Shown piece by piece: positions 1 through 8,744 of a stretch of 36,198 nucleotides of DNA (position 1 is its first letter; each line of letters begins with the position of its first letter). The notes under the pieces are model-generated. The model did no database searches, had not been told where the DNA came from, and saw only the letters and a program-made list of their open reading frames with translations. The DNA comes from a virus: IMG/VR virus record IMGVR_UViG_3300042485_001584, positions 1-36,198 of that record, one strand, 5' to 3'. Position numbers and translations under genes: made by a program.

Positions 1-558
1 ACATAGTTCGCGGTATTGGTCTTTGCGTGCTTGAATCATATCCATTAATTGACGGTAACGCTCAGAACGTGGAATTGTCACACCGTCTGGAGCAAAGACG
101 TTAATGTCGAATGAAGCATCAGTTGCTAAAGTGTAAAGAGCAAGTGTGCTTGCAAGAAGAGATACTGGATAAACCTCTACTGGAGGAAGATTTTCAAGAG
201 TTTGAATTCTTCCTAAAGAGTCTGTTCTATTATTTGAATGCTGCAATACAGCGTTTTCTACAAAGCGATTAATTTCTGCTGGTGTAAAGTATCTAAAGTA
301 ATTACCAGCAACTGTGATTTCAGTGCCATCTGGTGGAATCACATCTGTTACTAAAACTCCTGTTGCTTCCTCTACGGAAACATCGTTGGAAACATTGGAA
401 TCATCAAATCTTACGTACAGGCTTGCTGCATCTACTGGAGAGTAGTGAAGACCAAATCTATTTGTTGTACCATCTGCAATAAACTGCATAACAAAAGACT
501 TAGAGGAGTCTCCTATTTCGGACCTAACCATTTCGGCTAAGTTAGACGCTGTTGCCAC
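1..558 (-). CDS. Putative head-tail connector / neck protein, C-terminus cut by window edge
   Basis: The frame is open for 186 codons from a GTG at 558 to the left edge, so the C-terminus is missing. The start is supported by CGGAGG four bases upstream, and no longer in-frame ATG is available. The product begins MATASNLAEMV and contains a helical stretch (TPAEINRFVENAV) and a C-terminal helix rich in R, Q and Y. There is no signal peptide or membrane segment. It is the next gene after the capsid gene and one small gene, separated from them by a terminator-like hairpin. In tailed phages this position is usually held by connector or head-completion proteins. That role is inferred from position; I do not recognise the family. 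Confidence 0.55.
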   Translation of the reverse strand, partial: MATASNLAEMVRSEIGDSSKSFVMQFIADGTTNRFGLHYSPVDAASLYVRFDDSNVSNDVSVEEATGVLVTDVIPPDGTEITVAGNYFRYFTPAEINRFVENAVLQHSNNRTDSLGRIQTLENLPPVEVYPVSLLASTLALYTLATDASFDINVFAPDGVTIPRSERYRQLMDMIQARKDQYRELC

Positions 559-621
559 GTATCCTCCGTGCTTAAACTCTAGATGCTAATGATTCCGTAT
601 TAACCAGATTTAATCAGCATT

Positions 622-667
622 AAAAAGGTTACTCCTCTAGGAGGAGGGCAGAAACTAGAGGAGTAAC
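622..667 (-). terminator. Rho-independent terminator after the capsid-proximal gene
   Basis: A perfect 13-bp inverted repeat (GTTACTCCTCTAG at 628-640, CTAGAGGAGTAAC at 655-667) is followed on the minus strand by CTTTTT. It lies just downstream of the 698-1069 stop and upstream of the connector gene. It should end or reduce head-gene transcripts here. The stem includes CTCCT, which could also pair with Shine-Dalgarno-like sequence. Confidence 0.85.
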
Positions 668-697
668 CAGAGTATTGACGACAACTAAACAGATTGT

Positions 698-1069
698 TTA
701 GTTTGGTCGCCAAATATAACCTAGACCTTCAAGGTAGTTAGCCAGTTCTGATGGAACTGAATACTTAACTCCTGCTTTAAAGTTGTATGTGTTTCCTACG
801 CCCCAAGTCATTTCTTCAATGTCTGTGATGGTTCGGATAACAACTTTATCATTTGCAAGTGTTACGCCAACTTCTACGATTTCGTCTAGAACAATTGGTT
901 TCTCTGGACTCTTTGGGTCAAAGACCGCAGTCTCCAGAAGTTCAGCCTCAACTCTGTTTGCGGTAGAAATTTCTTCCTTACGCTTACGGAGTGCTTCTGC
1001 ATTTTCTTTAGTTGCTTGTTCCTGTGCACGCCCTGTTGCGTCCAAAGGACTAGTTGCTTTGTTTGCCAC
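698..1069 (-). CDS. Small protein downstream of the major capsid gene, unknown function
   Basis: 123 aa. The N-terminal half is charged and probably coiled-coil (about residues 15-45, rich in E, K, R and A). The C-terminal half (about 60-123) looks like a small beta domain, with a GVKYSVPSELANYLEGLGYI segment near the end. Similar endings, a YxVP motif followed by a LxxxGYIW helix, occur in short proteins encoded after capsid genes in many phages. Head decoration, minor capsid or connector roles are all possible. It is transcribed after the capsid gene and followed by a strong terminator. The family is not recognised with certainty. Confidence 0.75.
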   Translation of the reverse strand: MANKATSPLDATGRAQEQATKENAEALRKRKEEISTANRVEAELLETAVFDPKSPEKPIVLDEIVEVGVTLANDKVVIRTITDIEEMTWGVGNTYNFKAGVKYSVPSELANYLEGLGYIWRPN

Positions 1070-1109
1070 GATGTATTTCTCCTTGTGTTTGTTTTGTTAA
1101 TTTTTGTGG

Positions 1110-1146
1110 CGGAAGAGTCCCAAAGAAGGAGTATGGGACTCTTCCG
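1110..1146 (-). terminator. Intergenic hairpin between capsid gene and next gene
   Basis: A perfect 13-bp inverted repeat, CGGAAGAGTCCCA (1110-1122) and TGGGACTCTTCCG (1134-1146), with an 11-nt loop. It sits directly after the capsid stop codon. No U-tract follows on the minus strand, so it may be a processing or mRNA-stabilising structure or a weak terminator that lowers expression of genes after the capsid. Confidence 0.6.
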
Positions 1147-1162
1147 ACCAATGCTTATTTAA

Positions 1163-2287
1163 TTAAGCGGTGAAGACCTTACAAATTGCTTGGTCTGTGA
1201 TTACGCCAAGACCCCAAATTGCGTACCAAGCAAGAGCGTGCTCACGACCGAAGTCAAGAACGCCACCATCGCGAAGTTCAACTGGAAGGGAAATTGCGTG
1301 ACCGAATGCGTTGTCACCAATCATGATTGACTCGTAGACAGTTGTTGCTGCAGTGCCAGCAGATGAACCAGCAGGGTTTGGTGAAGTTGAACCTGTTGGG
1401 TTTCCACCTGAACCTGGGTTTGTGTTTGCCTTTACTGGAACTTCAGTCTGGTCAGCAGGTGCACCAACGTTTGCAGTCTCGTTAACAACTGCTCCTGATG
1501 CGTATGACTTAACCTGAGTTGTTTCGATGAATACTACGTCGTATAGACGACCGATTTCACCTAGCATGAAGTTTCCTGGAGCAGCGTACTTTGTAACTTC
1601 GATGAACTCTGGGTTCGAACGAATGTCACGTGACTGCTTTGGATTGATGAACATTACGTATGTCTCACCTAAGCGAGGAATGTTCTTTGAAGCAAGGGTA
1701 AGTGCAGCATCCTTGACAGAACCAGTAGTCAACTTGTGGTTGGCTGTGATGGTTGAGATTGATGTTGCCTTTGAGCCTTCGTCGTAGAATGACTGTGACC
1801 CTGCTGATACGCCTGTACGGTCGTAACCAAATACTGCAGATGTTGCAGCACCTAGTGTGTTACGTGCCTGTACATCTAGGTACTGTGCCATGTGGCGACC
1901 TAGAAGACGTGAAGATGATGCCATAACGTCATCGAATGATGCGTTAAGAAGTAGTTCAGAAACTGCTACTGCGTAGCCGTGTTCTGCAACTGTGATTGCA
2001 ATTTGTTCTGCTGTAAGAGCGTTTGTTGTTAGACGTACACCTTCTGTAAGTGGTGCTGGGTCTACAGCAAAGTTCTTGTAACGTAGGAAGTTCACACGAA
2101 GACCAGGTGCTACACCTAGTTCAGTCTTCTTAACTGCAAACTGCTCGAAACGCAGAATTGGCATTGCTTGGAATAAAATTTCTTTAGACCAGATGGTCTG
2201 AATTGCTGTGGATAGGCTGGAGTTTGAACCACTATATGCGGTAGGTGCTCCTGCTAATTCACTGGTGCCTGTAATCGCTGATGCCAT
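1163..2287 (-). CDS. Major capsid protein, N4-gp56 family (HK97-type fold)
   Basis: 374 aa. The pattern fits the N4-gp56-like major capsid family: an N-terminal helix followed by a segment ending FEQFAVKK, a VNFLRYKNFAVDPAPLTEG stretch (about 66-84), EHGYAVAVSELLL (about 103-115) and the LLGRHMAQYLDVQARNTL helix (about 128-145). The C-terminal part ends in a hydrophobic strand (WYAIWGLGVITDQ). Residues of about 275-318 form a Gly/Pro/Asn/Ser/Thr-rich low-complexity insertion that looks like an exposed loop. The gene follows a coiled-coil scaffold-like gene and the portal gene, the usual head-module order. It builds the procapsid shell. The family is known from phages of varied tail types, so it does not fix the morphotype. 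No separate prohead protease gene is visible beside it. Confidence 0.92.
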   Translation of the reverse strand: MASAITGTSELAGAPTAYSGSNSSLSTAIQTIWSKEILFQAMPILRFEQFAVKKTELGVAPGLRVNFLRYKNFAVDPAPLTEGVRLTTNALTAEQIAITVAEHGYAVAVSELLLNASFDDVMASSSRLLGRHMAQYLDVQARNTLGAATSAVFGYDRTGVSAGSQSFYDEGSKATSISTITANHKLTTGSVKDAALTLASKNIPRLGETYVMFINPKQSRDIRSNPEFIEVTKYAAPGNFMLGEIGRLYDVVFIETTQVKSYASGAVVNETANVGAPADQTEVPVKANTNPGSGGNPTGSTSPNPAGSSAGTAATTVYESIMIGDNAFGHAISLPVELRDGGVLDFGREHALAWYAIWGLGVITDQAICKVFTA

Positions 2288-2336
2288 GTTGGTATCAGTC
2301 CTTTCTTGTTAGTTGGATAATCTAGTTTGTTTGGTT

Positions 2337-3158
2337 TTACCCGAACAGTCCCTTACCACGATTACCTGCTGCTTCGCCAAGTAGTTTGGCTCGTTGCTTC
2401 GCGTAATCCGCCAATGACATTTCCCGAATACTTTCGGGAGAGTACGAACGTTGTTCCGAATCATTATCGAGAGGTCCTGATGCAGGAGACGTAATACGTG
2501 TTCCTGCCATTTCCCTGCGAGTAGACTGTAAAGCCTGCTGTGCAGAGTCGAGAATACGAGCAGATTTATCTTTCAATGACGCGATGCTCTGCTCGATTTC
2601 ATCACGGTTGTTACCCTCAATCAAATCAATGAGTTCAGGAATTACGTTTTCACGCTCCTGCTCAATTCTTTGTTGACGGTACTGCATTACTTCTTGAAAA
2701 TGTTTTTCTTGCTCAAGTAGAGCAAATGCTCGTTCTCTTTCGAGACGCTCTGCTTCTAACTGAGTCTGAAATTCTTTTTCCTTTTTCTCTAGAAGTTGAC
2801 GGATGTCCATGTCTGCTTCTAGTTTCTTTTCCTCAAGTTCAGCCTGCTGTTGACGAGCAATTTCTTCTTGCTCTGCCTTCTCATCGCGCTCCTTCTTCAA
2901 GGTAGCAAGTTCTTCTTTTAGTTTTTCCATTTGCGGATACAACTTTTCCTTTTCTTGTGCACGAGCACGAGATAGGTCTTCGGCTGAAAAGCCAAAGTCA
3001 GTTGCTTCCTTAGAAGCCTTACTTTCCACGATAGGAGTAGCAGTCTCTTGCACTACTGACTCAATCTGTACTTCTTGTACTTCAGTGTTTTCCATAGTAA
3101 TTGCGTATCCGTTTCCTTGGTTATTGTCCGAATGCGGTTTTACCCGCGTGTCCCACAT
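2337..3158 (-). CDS. Putative capsid scaffolding protein (coiled coil)
   Basis: 273 aa. Residues of about 60-200 are almost entirely charged and rich in E, K, Q and R with heptad character, the signature of a long coiled coil. The C-terminal tail (SLADYAKQRAKLLGE) is basic and would be the capsid-binding segment in a scaffold. It lies between portal and major capsid genes, where scaffolding proteins are normally encoded. The start is uncertain. The first ATG (3158) has only a weak AGG upstream. A second ATG at 3095, starting MENTEVQEV, gives a more natural N-terminus but its AAGGA is 18 bases away. The role is inferred from composition and position. Confidence 0.8.
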   Translation of the reverse strand: MWDTRVKPHSDNNQGNGYAITMENTEVQEVQIESVVQETATPIVESKASKEATDFGFSAEDLSRARAQEKEKLYPQMEKLKEELATLKKERDEKAEQEEIARQQQAELEEKKLEADMDIRQLLEKKEKEFQTQLEAERLERERAFALLEQEKHFQEVMQYRQQRIEQERENVIPELIDLIEGNNRDEIEQSIASLKDKSARILDSAQQALQSTRREMAGTRITSPASGPLDNDSEQRSYSPESIREMSLADYAKQRAKLLGEAAGNRGKGLFG

Positions 3159-3226
3159 TTCTTACCTGATAATTGCACAACATTTCGAAGTGTTTGTCAG
3201 GCTAAATCAGATTTTTCATCTGAAAT

Positions 3227-4966
3227 TTATTGACTTCTATCTACTGCTCTTCTCTGTGGAATTTTCGTTCCATAGGATTCGGTCAGCAGTTTGTTCCGAA
3301 TATCCATCTCCATACTAGCCTCTGTCATAGCCATTTCTTGGGCAGCAGGGTCGGCAGCATTTTCTGGGGTTGGAGCACCTGAGAGGTTATCTCCCATAAT
3401 GTCGCCATCACCTAGTTGAGTAGGTTGCAGTGGAACTGCTCCATCTCCTCCAGGACCTGGCATCATTCCAGTCATATCTTGAATTTCTTTTTGAATCTGC
3501 ACCTTTAACAAGGTTAGAGCACCATCTGAAAGTGCTTCCGCTTTAAGTTCTTCACGAATCTCTTGTAGTTTCTCTTCTGGGAACTCTTCTCCCAAAGTGC
3601 GTAAAGCACCTTCTTTAGACTCAAGACCCATGCCAAGTTTAGTTTGTACTTCGTTAAGGATAATTAACTTATCTAGTGGAAGAGGAGGTGGGAACTGAAC
3701 GCTGTTTTGATAGGTAAGAGAGTCGTTAGGGTCAAGTTTAACCATTTGACCTTCTTTGATTGGACCGTCTTCATCTGGGTTGTACATCATTGTTTCTGGC
3801 TCTTTAACTGCCAAGTTTAAAATAATAAGTTCATTAATCTTCTCAAGGCCGATTCCATACTGAGCCGTCTTTTGAGTCCAACGATTCATAAGCGGTTGAT
3901 ACTGAATTGAAAGTGCAACACCAGATGTATTTGAAATTGGTTGGACTTGACCCAGTGCTGTCTCTGGAACGTTCATTAACTCGTGCATAGAACGCTTTAA
4001 TAGTTCAAGATACTTTAGAGCACCTTCGATTCCTGCTCCGCCACCTTCTAGGTTAAATACCTGTGAATCTTTAGGAAGACCTCCCCAAACTTTCTTGGGA
4101 CCCTTCTCAAGGTTAGAAGCCTTTGCACCAACAATAACTGTTACAGGTGCAGCGTGGTAGTTAATAATGTCTGCAACATCTGTTGAAATTTCATTGTATG
4201 CACGGTTAATAGAGATAATGTCATGGCAATCAGGTAAACCCCAAGGAGAACCAGCAACAGGAATATTTGCAATATGTACAACAGGAATTGTTCCTAGGGG
4301 ATTTGGACGAGAGTCAATAAGTTCATCGTTAATGTATTCTTCAATAAGGTCATCTGTAAGAATCTCAGTGTAAGTAAATACCTGTCTTGTTCCCTCTAAA
4401 GAAGTTCCCCAGAAACGGTACTTCTGCTTAAATCTTAAAAGACGATTGCGGTCGTGTGGATGAAACTCTGGGAATGAGAAAGAGGAGTTAAGAGGAAGAA
4501 CTCGAACTTTTCCTGGGTGTACTCGACCAATTGCATCAGTCCACGGTTCTTCATAGGCTACTTTTACAAAACAATCTCCAGAGATTCCACCTTGTTGTGC
4601 CATTTCTAAAAGAACTCTAGTTTTGTCGTTATCTACTTCCCATACTCGTTGCAAACGGTCTGGAACAATTGCTTCAGTTGCTTTAGGGCTGCGGAAACCA
4701 ATTCCCTTGCCAAATGTAAATCTAGAAAGATAGTCTGTAAATGCTCTGTAGTAGTTGACTGCAATTTGCATTTCGCCTTGTTCACGGCGATAACCCCAGT
4801 GATGACCTAAATACATCGCCCAATTTAAAGAGTAGCGATTTAAACGCGGACCATGAACTTCAAATTCTTCGTCTGCTAGTTCCACTAAACCAAGTGGAGA
4901 AATTGAAATAGTTAAATCAGAGGAGGCTGCTCTGTATGAGGGAGGAGAAAAGTCAACAAAACTCAT
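3227..4966 (-). CDS. Portal protein
   Basis: 579 aa, within the usual portal size range. An alpha/beta N-terminal and wing region includes NYYRAFTDYLSRFTFGKG and GGISGDCFVKVAYEEPW. The stem and crown region contains DVADIINYHAAPVTVIVG and the helix LLKRSMHELMNVPETALGQV, typical of portals. The C-terminal region of about 100 residues is rich in Gly, Pro, Asp and Met and probably flexible. The protein would form the dodecameric ring at the unique capsid vertex and dock the terminase. The gene is transcribed after TerL and two small genes and before the scaffold-like gene. Its start at 4966 lies 9 bases after the preceding stop. Confidence 0.9.
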   Translation of the reverse strand: MSFVDFSPPSYRAASSDLTISISPLGLVELADEEFEVHGPRLNRYSLNWAMYLGHHWGYRREQGEMQIAVNYYRAFTDYLSRFTFGKGIGFRSPKATEAIVPDRLQRVWEVDNDKTRVLLEMAQQGGISGDCFVKVAYEEPWTDAIGRVHPGKVRVLPLNSSFSFPEFHPHDRNRLLRFKQKYRFWGTSLEGTRQVFTYTEILTDDLIEEYINDELIDSRPNPLGTIPVVHIANIPVAGSPWGLPDCHDIISINRAYNEISTDVADIINYHAAPVTVIVGAKASNLEKGPKKVWGGLPKDSQVFNLEGGGAGIEGALKYLELLKRSMHELMNVPETALGQVQPISNTSGVALSIQYQPLMNRWTQKTAQYGIGLEKINELIILNLAVKEPETMMYNPDEDGPIKEGQMVKLDPNDSLTYQNSVQFPPPLPLDKLIILNEVQTKLGMGLESKEGALRTLGEEFPEEKLQEIREELKAEALSDGALTLLKVQIQKEIQDMTGMMPGPGGDGAVPLQPTQLGDGDIMGDNLSGAPTPENAADPAAQEMAMTEASMEMDIRNKLLTESYGTKIPQRRAVDRSQ

Positions 4967-4975
4967 CGTATGACC

Positions 4976-5257
4976 TTACTTAGTGTCACTCTTTTTTCCG
5001 CCCTTATCCTTTTTACGTTTCACGTCTTTTGCGTCTTTTTTAGTTCCACGTTCTTTTTGCAGTTTTGCAAATTGTTTTTCATTAAGTTTTTTTGTTTGTT
5101 CTATAGGACTATTTGAGTCTATAAATCTACCACCACTTTGAGTGTATCTCTCTCGAACCCAGTGACTTGCTGCAGGATTTGGGTACGTTGAGTATTTGGC
5201 TCTTGCTTGAGCAATCACCATTTCCCAAAGTTTTGGATTTGCAGGTTTTTCAGCCAC
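4976..5257 (-). CDS. Small basic protein between terminase and portal genes
   Basis: 93 aa. The N-terminal part reads NPKLWEMVIAQARAKYSTYP followed by PAASHWVRERY and GGRF. This arrangement (P-x-L-W, K-Y-x-x-Y-P, A-A-S-H-W-V, Y, G-G-R-F) recurs in small phage proteins I have seen near portal genes; I cannot name the family. The C-terminal 35 residues are almost all Lys, Arg, Asp and Gly (RKKDKGGKK) and would be disordered and could bind nucleic acid. It may be a packaging or connector accessory factor, by position only. Confidence 0.75.
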   Translation of the reverse strand: MAEKPANPKLWEMVIAQARAKYSTYPNPAASHWVRERYTQSGGRFIDSNSPIEQTKKLNEKQFAKLQKERGTKKDAKDVKRKKDKGGKKSDTK

Positions 5258-5281
5258 AGTTATTTCCTTTACAACTTTGTT

Positions 5282-5304
5282 CCCCCTAGGACAATCCTAG
5301 GGGG
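5282..5304 (-). terminator. Compact GC-rich hairpin between small head genes
   Basis: A perfect 9-bp stem (CCCCCTAGG at 5282-5290, CCTAGGGGG at 5296-5304) with a 5-nt ACAAT loop lies between the 5324-5719 and 4976-5257 genes. No U-tract follows on the minus strand. It is likely a weak terminator or an mRNA-processing or stability element. Confidence 0.55.
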
Positions 5305-5323
5305 TCAAAGACAAAAAACTCTT

Positions 5324-5719
5324 TTAGTCGTTTACTACGGTTGGAGAAGTACGTTGTGTACGTCCACCAGAGCGTGCAACAACCTCAGTCTTTTGTTCTG
5401 CATAGTCTGTGAAAGACCCGTGTGAGAACTCAGCAAGGAATGTTGGTGCTTCTGTCCATGCAGCAGAGCCAACATGGGCACGTGCCTGCATAGTTTCTGC
5501 AGCAGTCTTTTGCCAGACTGGAGCATTACGGTTTGGACGACCTGCAGCAGCAGCAAAACCTTGCTGCATTCCTAGTTCAAAATCATTTGGAACATCAGTA
5601 TCAGTTGCGATACCTTCTTCAAAACGAAGAGGACCACGACGTGATGCGTTTCCTGCCTCTTTCATTTCGTAAACATTTGAACCCTTCTCAGGGAACTGTG
5701 GGTTTGGTGCTAGTGTCAT
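5324..5719 (-). CDS. Hypothetical protein between TerL and portal
   Basis: 131 aa, soluble, with no membrane segment. It contains PNDFELGMQQGFAAAAGRPN at the centre and the segment FLAEFSHGSFTDYAEQ near the C-terminus. The start is well supported by AAGGAG with a 5-base spacer. It sits directly downstream of the terminase gene in a head-gene operon, so a minor virion or packaging-associated role is likely. No family is recognised. Confidence 0.75.
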   Translation of the reverse strand: MTLAPNPQFPEKGSNVYEMKEAGNASRRGPLRFEEGIATDTDVPNDFELGMQQGFAAAAGRPNRNAPVWQKTAAETMQARAHVGSAAWTEAPTFLAEFSHGSFTDYAEQKTEVVARSGGRTQRTSPTVVND

Positions 5720-5810
5720 TATGACTCCTTATAAGGTTAGTAAGACGGAATGGCCTATTCCAAAGATGATTTTCTCTGATTTTTTACTATAAGTAAGGGT
5801 TAACTCAGTT

Positions 5811-7409
5811 TTAATTTTTACTGAAAAACGGGCTACTGGTTAAAACCACCTCTGGCATAACTAAGTCCTTAGTTAAAGCACAGGCAATAGAGAGGCTATC
5901 AACGTAATCATCATGGGCGTAAGACTCATCAGGAGCAGCCACAAGGAAGTTAGGACCCTTGTACTGAACCTCAGCATCTACCATCTGTTGGTAAAACCTT
6001 TTCCACGTTCTTAAACGACGTGTTTTTGCGTGGGCAGGGTAACCCAATAATTTTCTTTGGATTAACGCTTGAAGGTGTTTCCACCTTTGTGACTGTTCAG
6101 TAGCACTAGAGGTAATAGAAGCAACTTCTGCTCTAGGCAATAAAAGTCTAAGACGCTGTGCAACAGCATCTCCAACACCATTAGCGTCAACACCAACTGC
6201 TAAAACATCGTAGTTACTTAAGAAGTTAACGATTTGGAAGTACTGTTCTTCCCAGTCATCTCCCTGTAACTCCAGCCAGTTTAAGACTCGATGTTCAAAA
6301 TAACCGAACTCATCTGGCCTATCCCAGTCAACCCATACAACAGTAACAACTGTTGAGTCCATCTTACGTGCAGGGTCAATGCCAACTACCACAGGTGTCT
6401 TGTGCCAAACCTTTACTAGTTCTTGTGAAGTATCACCTAGTTCGTCCATAACTCCAGAAGTTACAAACATACCTCGTTCAAGAAGCCACTTGCAGTTGTA
6501 AGACATTTGGAACTCGTCTGAATCTTCTCCAATACGCAAAGTTTCTTTCTTTATAAACTTGGAGTAGTTTTCATTAAACTTAGCAACATCTTTCCAGTCC
6601 CATTGAAAATGGTTTTGTCTAGCACCTCTAGTTGTTTGACGACGCTTGTTTAATTGAATAGCCCTATAAAAGTTATTTTTGCTAGTTGTTGGTGTGCCTG
6701 TTTTAACCATAGTTCCCGCATAGTAAGCAAGCATTGGGGAAATTGACTTAGATACAACAAAGTCATCTGCTTCTTGGCACTCGTCAATAACAATCAAATG
6801 GAAAGACTTAGACTCAATTTTTGCACGGGGGTTTGCAGTCATCATCGTAATTGTTGAGCCAGATTTCTTTAGTTTAATCATTCGAGTTACTCCACCAATA
6901 CGTGCAGCAGAGTCATCAATTTCAGGGTCACCAAGAATTTCTAATGCACGCTCTGATGTAAGTCGTGTAACAGTACGACCAAAGAGTGTTTCTGCCTGAC
7001 CTTCTGTTGGTGCAAACAAACCAACCCAAAGTCCATCTTTAAACTTACCTAATAAATCTGGGTATAACTTTGCAAGACGTGGAAGAAGAATCATTAATGT
7101 TGCAACAGTATTTGCAACTGTTTCAGATTTACCTGACTGACGTGCTGCAAGGGCTGTAATTTCTTCACCATCATTAATTAAAACTGACTCAATTACACGA
7201 CGTGCTAACGGAAGTTGATAGGGGTGTAGAGGATACCCAACAAGAACTTCTTGAAACTCTAAGATTTTATTTATTAGTTTTTCAACAAATTGAATCGAGA
7301 GTTCATCTAAGTCATTTTCTTCAGGGGGTAGCGGAACTTCTTCATCTTCTGCTGCGTAAAGTTCGGGATTAATTTCCTCAAACTTCTCATCATTAAAATC
7401 AATAGACAT
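5811..7409 (-). CDS. terL: Terminase large subunit (DNA-packaging ATPase and nuclease)
   Basis: 532 aa, typical for TerL. The N-terminal ATPase domain shows Walker A AARQSGKSE (about 88-96) and Walker B LIVIDECQEAD, with D209 and E210 as the acidic pair. The C-terminal RNase H-like nuclease domain has its three acidic positions in GIDPARKMDST (D345), AVGVDANGVGD (D408) and DDYVDSLSIA (D504). The enzyme docks on the portal, pumps DNA into the procapsid and cuts the concatemer. No small terminase subunit is recognised. The preceding 76-aa gene is the positional candidate. All catalytic elements are intact, so the packaging gene appears functional. Confidence 0.95.
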   Translation of the reverse strand: MSIDFNDEKFEEINPELYAAEDEEVPLPPEENDLDELSIQFVEKLINKILEFQEVLVGYPLHPYQLPLARRVIESVLINDGEEITALAARQSGKSETVANTVATLMILLPRLAKLYPDLLGKFKDGLWVGLFAPTEGQAETLFGRTVTRLTSERALEILGDPEIDDSAARIGGVTRMIKLKKSGSTITMMTANPRAKIESKSFHLIVIDECQEADDFVVSKSISPMLAYYAGTMVKTGTPTTSKNNFYRAIQLNKRRQTTRGARQNHFQWDWKDVAKFNENYSKFIKKETLRIGEDSDEFQMSYNCKWLLERGMFVTSGVMDELGDTSQELVKVWHKTPVVVGIDPARKMDSTVVTVVWVDWDRPDEFGYFEHRVLNWLELQGDDWEEQYFQIVNFLSNYDVLAVGVDANGVGDAVAQRLRLLLPRAEVASITSSATEQSQRWKHLQALIQRKLLGYPAHAKTRRLRTWKRFYQQMVDAEVQYKGPNFLVAAPDESYAHDDYVDSLSIACALTKDLVMPEVVLTSSPFFSKN

Positions 7410-7428
7410 TTAGTTCCTAAACAGAGAA

Positions 7429-7444
7429 GCCCACCGAAGTGGGC
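7429..7444 (-). other. Short hairpin upstream of terL
   Basis: The inverted repeat GCCCAC-CGAA-GTGGGC is a 6-bp GC-rich stem with a 4-nt loop, ending about 20 bases upstream of the terL start. It could be part of a weak terminator for the upstream gene or a structure in the terL leader. No U-tract is present. Confidence 0.4.
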
Positions 7445-7488
7445 AACCCCGCGTCTGAGAGAGGGAGACGGTTAATTCTATCACTAAG

Positions 7489-7719
7489 TTACGACCTTCT
7501 CTTTAATTCTCGCATGATTTCTAAAAGTGCTTCTGCACCCATTTCTAACTCATCTAGCAATACTGATTCGTTTGACTTCTGCCAAGCAAAAGTATCTCTG
7601 CCTATAGCAAATAAAGAAGCCTCAACCCATCCAATTAACTCTGGAGTAGGTAACTTAGATATACGCTTCTGTATCTTCGTCTGGGGCTGGTACCCATCCT
7701 TTTTCTTCTTTAAAATCAT
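7489..7719 (-). CDS. Small protein upstream of terL, possible small terminase candidate
   Basis: 76 aa, with a basic N-terminus (KKKKDGYQPQTKIQKR), a helix around ELIGWVEASLFAIG and an acidic helix (LLDELEMGAEALLEIMREL) at the C-terminus. The ATG at 7719 overlaps the upstream gene by 65 bases, with an AAGGGA about 11 bases ahead, so a shorter start is possible. Small, helical and immediately before terL, it is the only positional candidate for a small terminase subunit. It is shorter than most TerS proteins and no HTH is clear. Function is unproven. Confidence 0.65.
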   Translation of the reverse strand: MILKKKKDGYQPQTKIQKRISKLPTPELIGWVEASLFAIGRDTFAWQKSNESVLLDELEMGAEALLEIMRELKRRS

Positions 7720-7963
7720 CGTAAGTTACATCCCTTCTCGAAATTGCACTGTTGAGTGCTTCTTCTTCAGACTTTGTTCCTTGCCATTTTCCTAAAACAA
7801 GAATACGGCTTAGGGGTAGTCTAACCATAAGTGGAGTTGCAAAACGGTATGGTTCTTCAATTTCTTGGGTCCAGCCATGGACTACGAGTTTATTACCCCA
7901 CGTAAGGGGCTGTTTAATAACTTGTACGAATCGTTCTGTTCCAATGTTGTGCGCCTTTGGCAT
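7655..7963 (-). CDS. Hypothetical protein, terminase-proximal
   Basis: 102 aa. The central part is beta-rich (GNKLVVHGWTQ, PLMVRLPLSRILVLGKWQG) and is followed by a charged region with SEEEALNSAISRRDVTYDDF. Soluble, with no cysteines. It begins three bases after the stop of the KTSC-domain gene, with a poor ribosome-binding site, suggesting translational coupling. No family is recognised. Confidence 0.7.
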   Translation of the reverse strand: MPKAHNIGTERFVQVIKQPLTWGNKLVVHGWTQEIEEPYRFATPLMVRLPLSRILVLGKWQGTKSEEEALNSAISRRDVTYDDFKEEKGWVPAPDEDTEAYI

Positions 7964-7966
7964 TTG

Positions 7967-8731
7967 TTACCGTTTCTTTTTATTACCCCGACTGGATTTT
8001 AGTGCTGTGGTTTTAGGCTTATTTGCTTGAGTTCTTGGCTTTTTAGTAACACCGTAACCAGTCTTAGAGGTAGGTACAAGACTTTGACGACCTTCAAAGT
8101 ATATCTGATTAGTACGAACAATTCGATATAGGGTTTCTCTAGCATAAGTAGGTAGTTGACCCATAGCAGCATCTCCACGAGCATGGCTATCTAAGTATTG
8201 GCGAATAAAACGCCCTTTAGAAATCGTTGCTTTAAAAGCACTCCAAGTTGATGGCTTAACATCGTAATAGTTATAGAACAACCCGTCTCTAAAGACAACG
8301 GTTAATGTTTCACGCTTTGGGTCATATCCTGCAGCAACTGTTCTAGGACGTTGATAATTAGTAGTTGATGTAGGTAATACGGTTAATGGTGCAGGAGCAT
8401 CGTAGTTATCTAACGGCTCATCTGCATAGTTTGAGTAACGAGTAGGGTCATAAAACTCACCCGCTTCTTCTTCGTCATCGCCCTCAAAAATTTCAATAGC
8501 ATCATAAAACTCAGAGCCTGGCGATACTGGGAGTGACTGAAACGGATTAATACGTCCCGTTTGTGGAGTCACCCCCAGCATCTTTGCCATGCCTTTTACT
8601 TCTCGTTCGCCAACTCCATAGAGTTCGCGGGTCGGGTCTAGTAATGCTGATAGTTCATCAGAAGATGTTCTAGCACGTAGAACATTTCTTTGTCTATCGT
8701 CACTACCACCTGTGGAGGTAACCCGAGCCAT
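7967..8731 (-). CDS. KTSC-domain protein
   Basis: 254 aa. Residues of about 130-185 fit a KTSC domain: AAGYDPKRETLTVVFRDG, then FYNYYDVKPSTWSAFKAT and SKGRFIRQYLDSH. KTSC domains are short modules of unknown biochemical role, frequent in phage proteins and beside nucleic-acid enzymes. The first 120 residues contain an acidic stretch (FEGDDEEEAGEFYD). The C-terminal 40 residues are strongly basic and end KSSRGNKKKR, consistent with nucleic-acid or virion binding. It is part of the late operon upstream of terL. The KTSC assignment is from recognition of the pattern; the function is unknown. Confidence 0.8.
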   Translation of the reverse strand: MARVTSTGGSDDRQRNVLRARTSSDELSALLDPTRELYGVGEREVKGMAKMLGVTPQTGRINPFQSLPVSPGSEFYDAIEIFEGDDEEEAGEFYDPTRYSNYADEPLDNYDAPAPLTVLPTSTTNYQRPRTVAAGYDPKRETLTVVFRDGLFYNYYDVKPSTWSAFKATISKGRFIRQYLDSHARGDAAMGQLPTYARETLYRIVRTNQIYFEGRQSLVPTSKTGYGVTKKPRTQANKPKTTALKSSRGNKKKR

Positions 8732-8744
8732 TATTACTCCTTAA

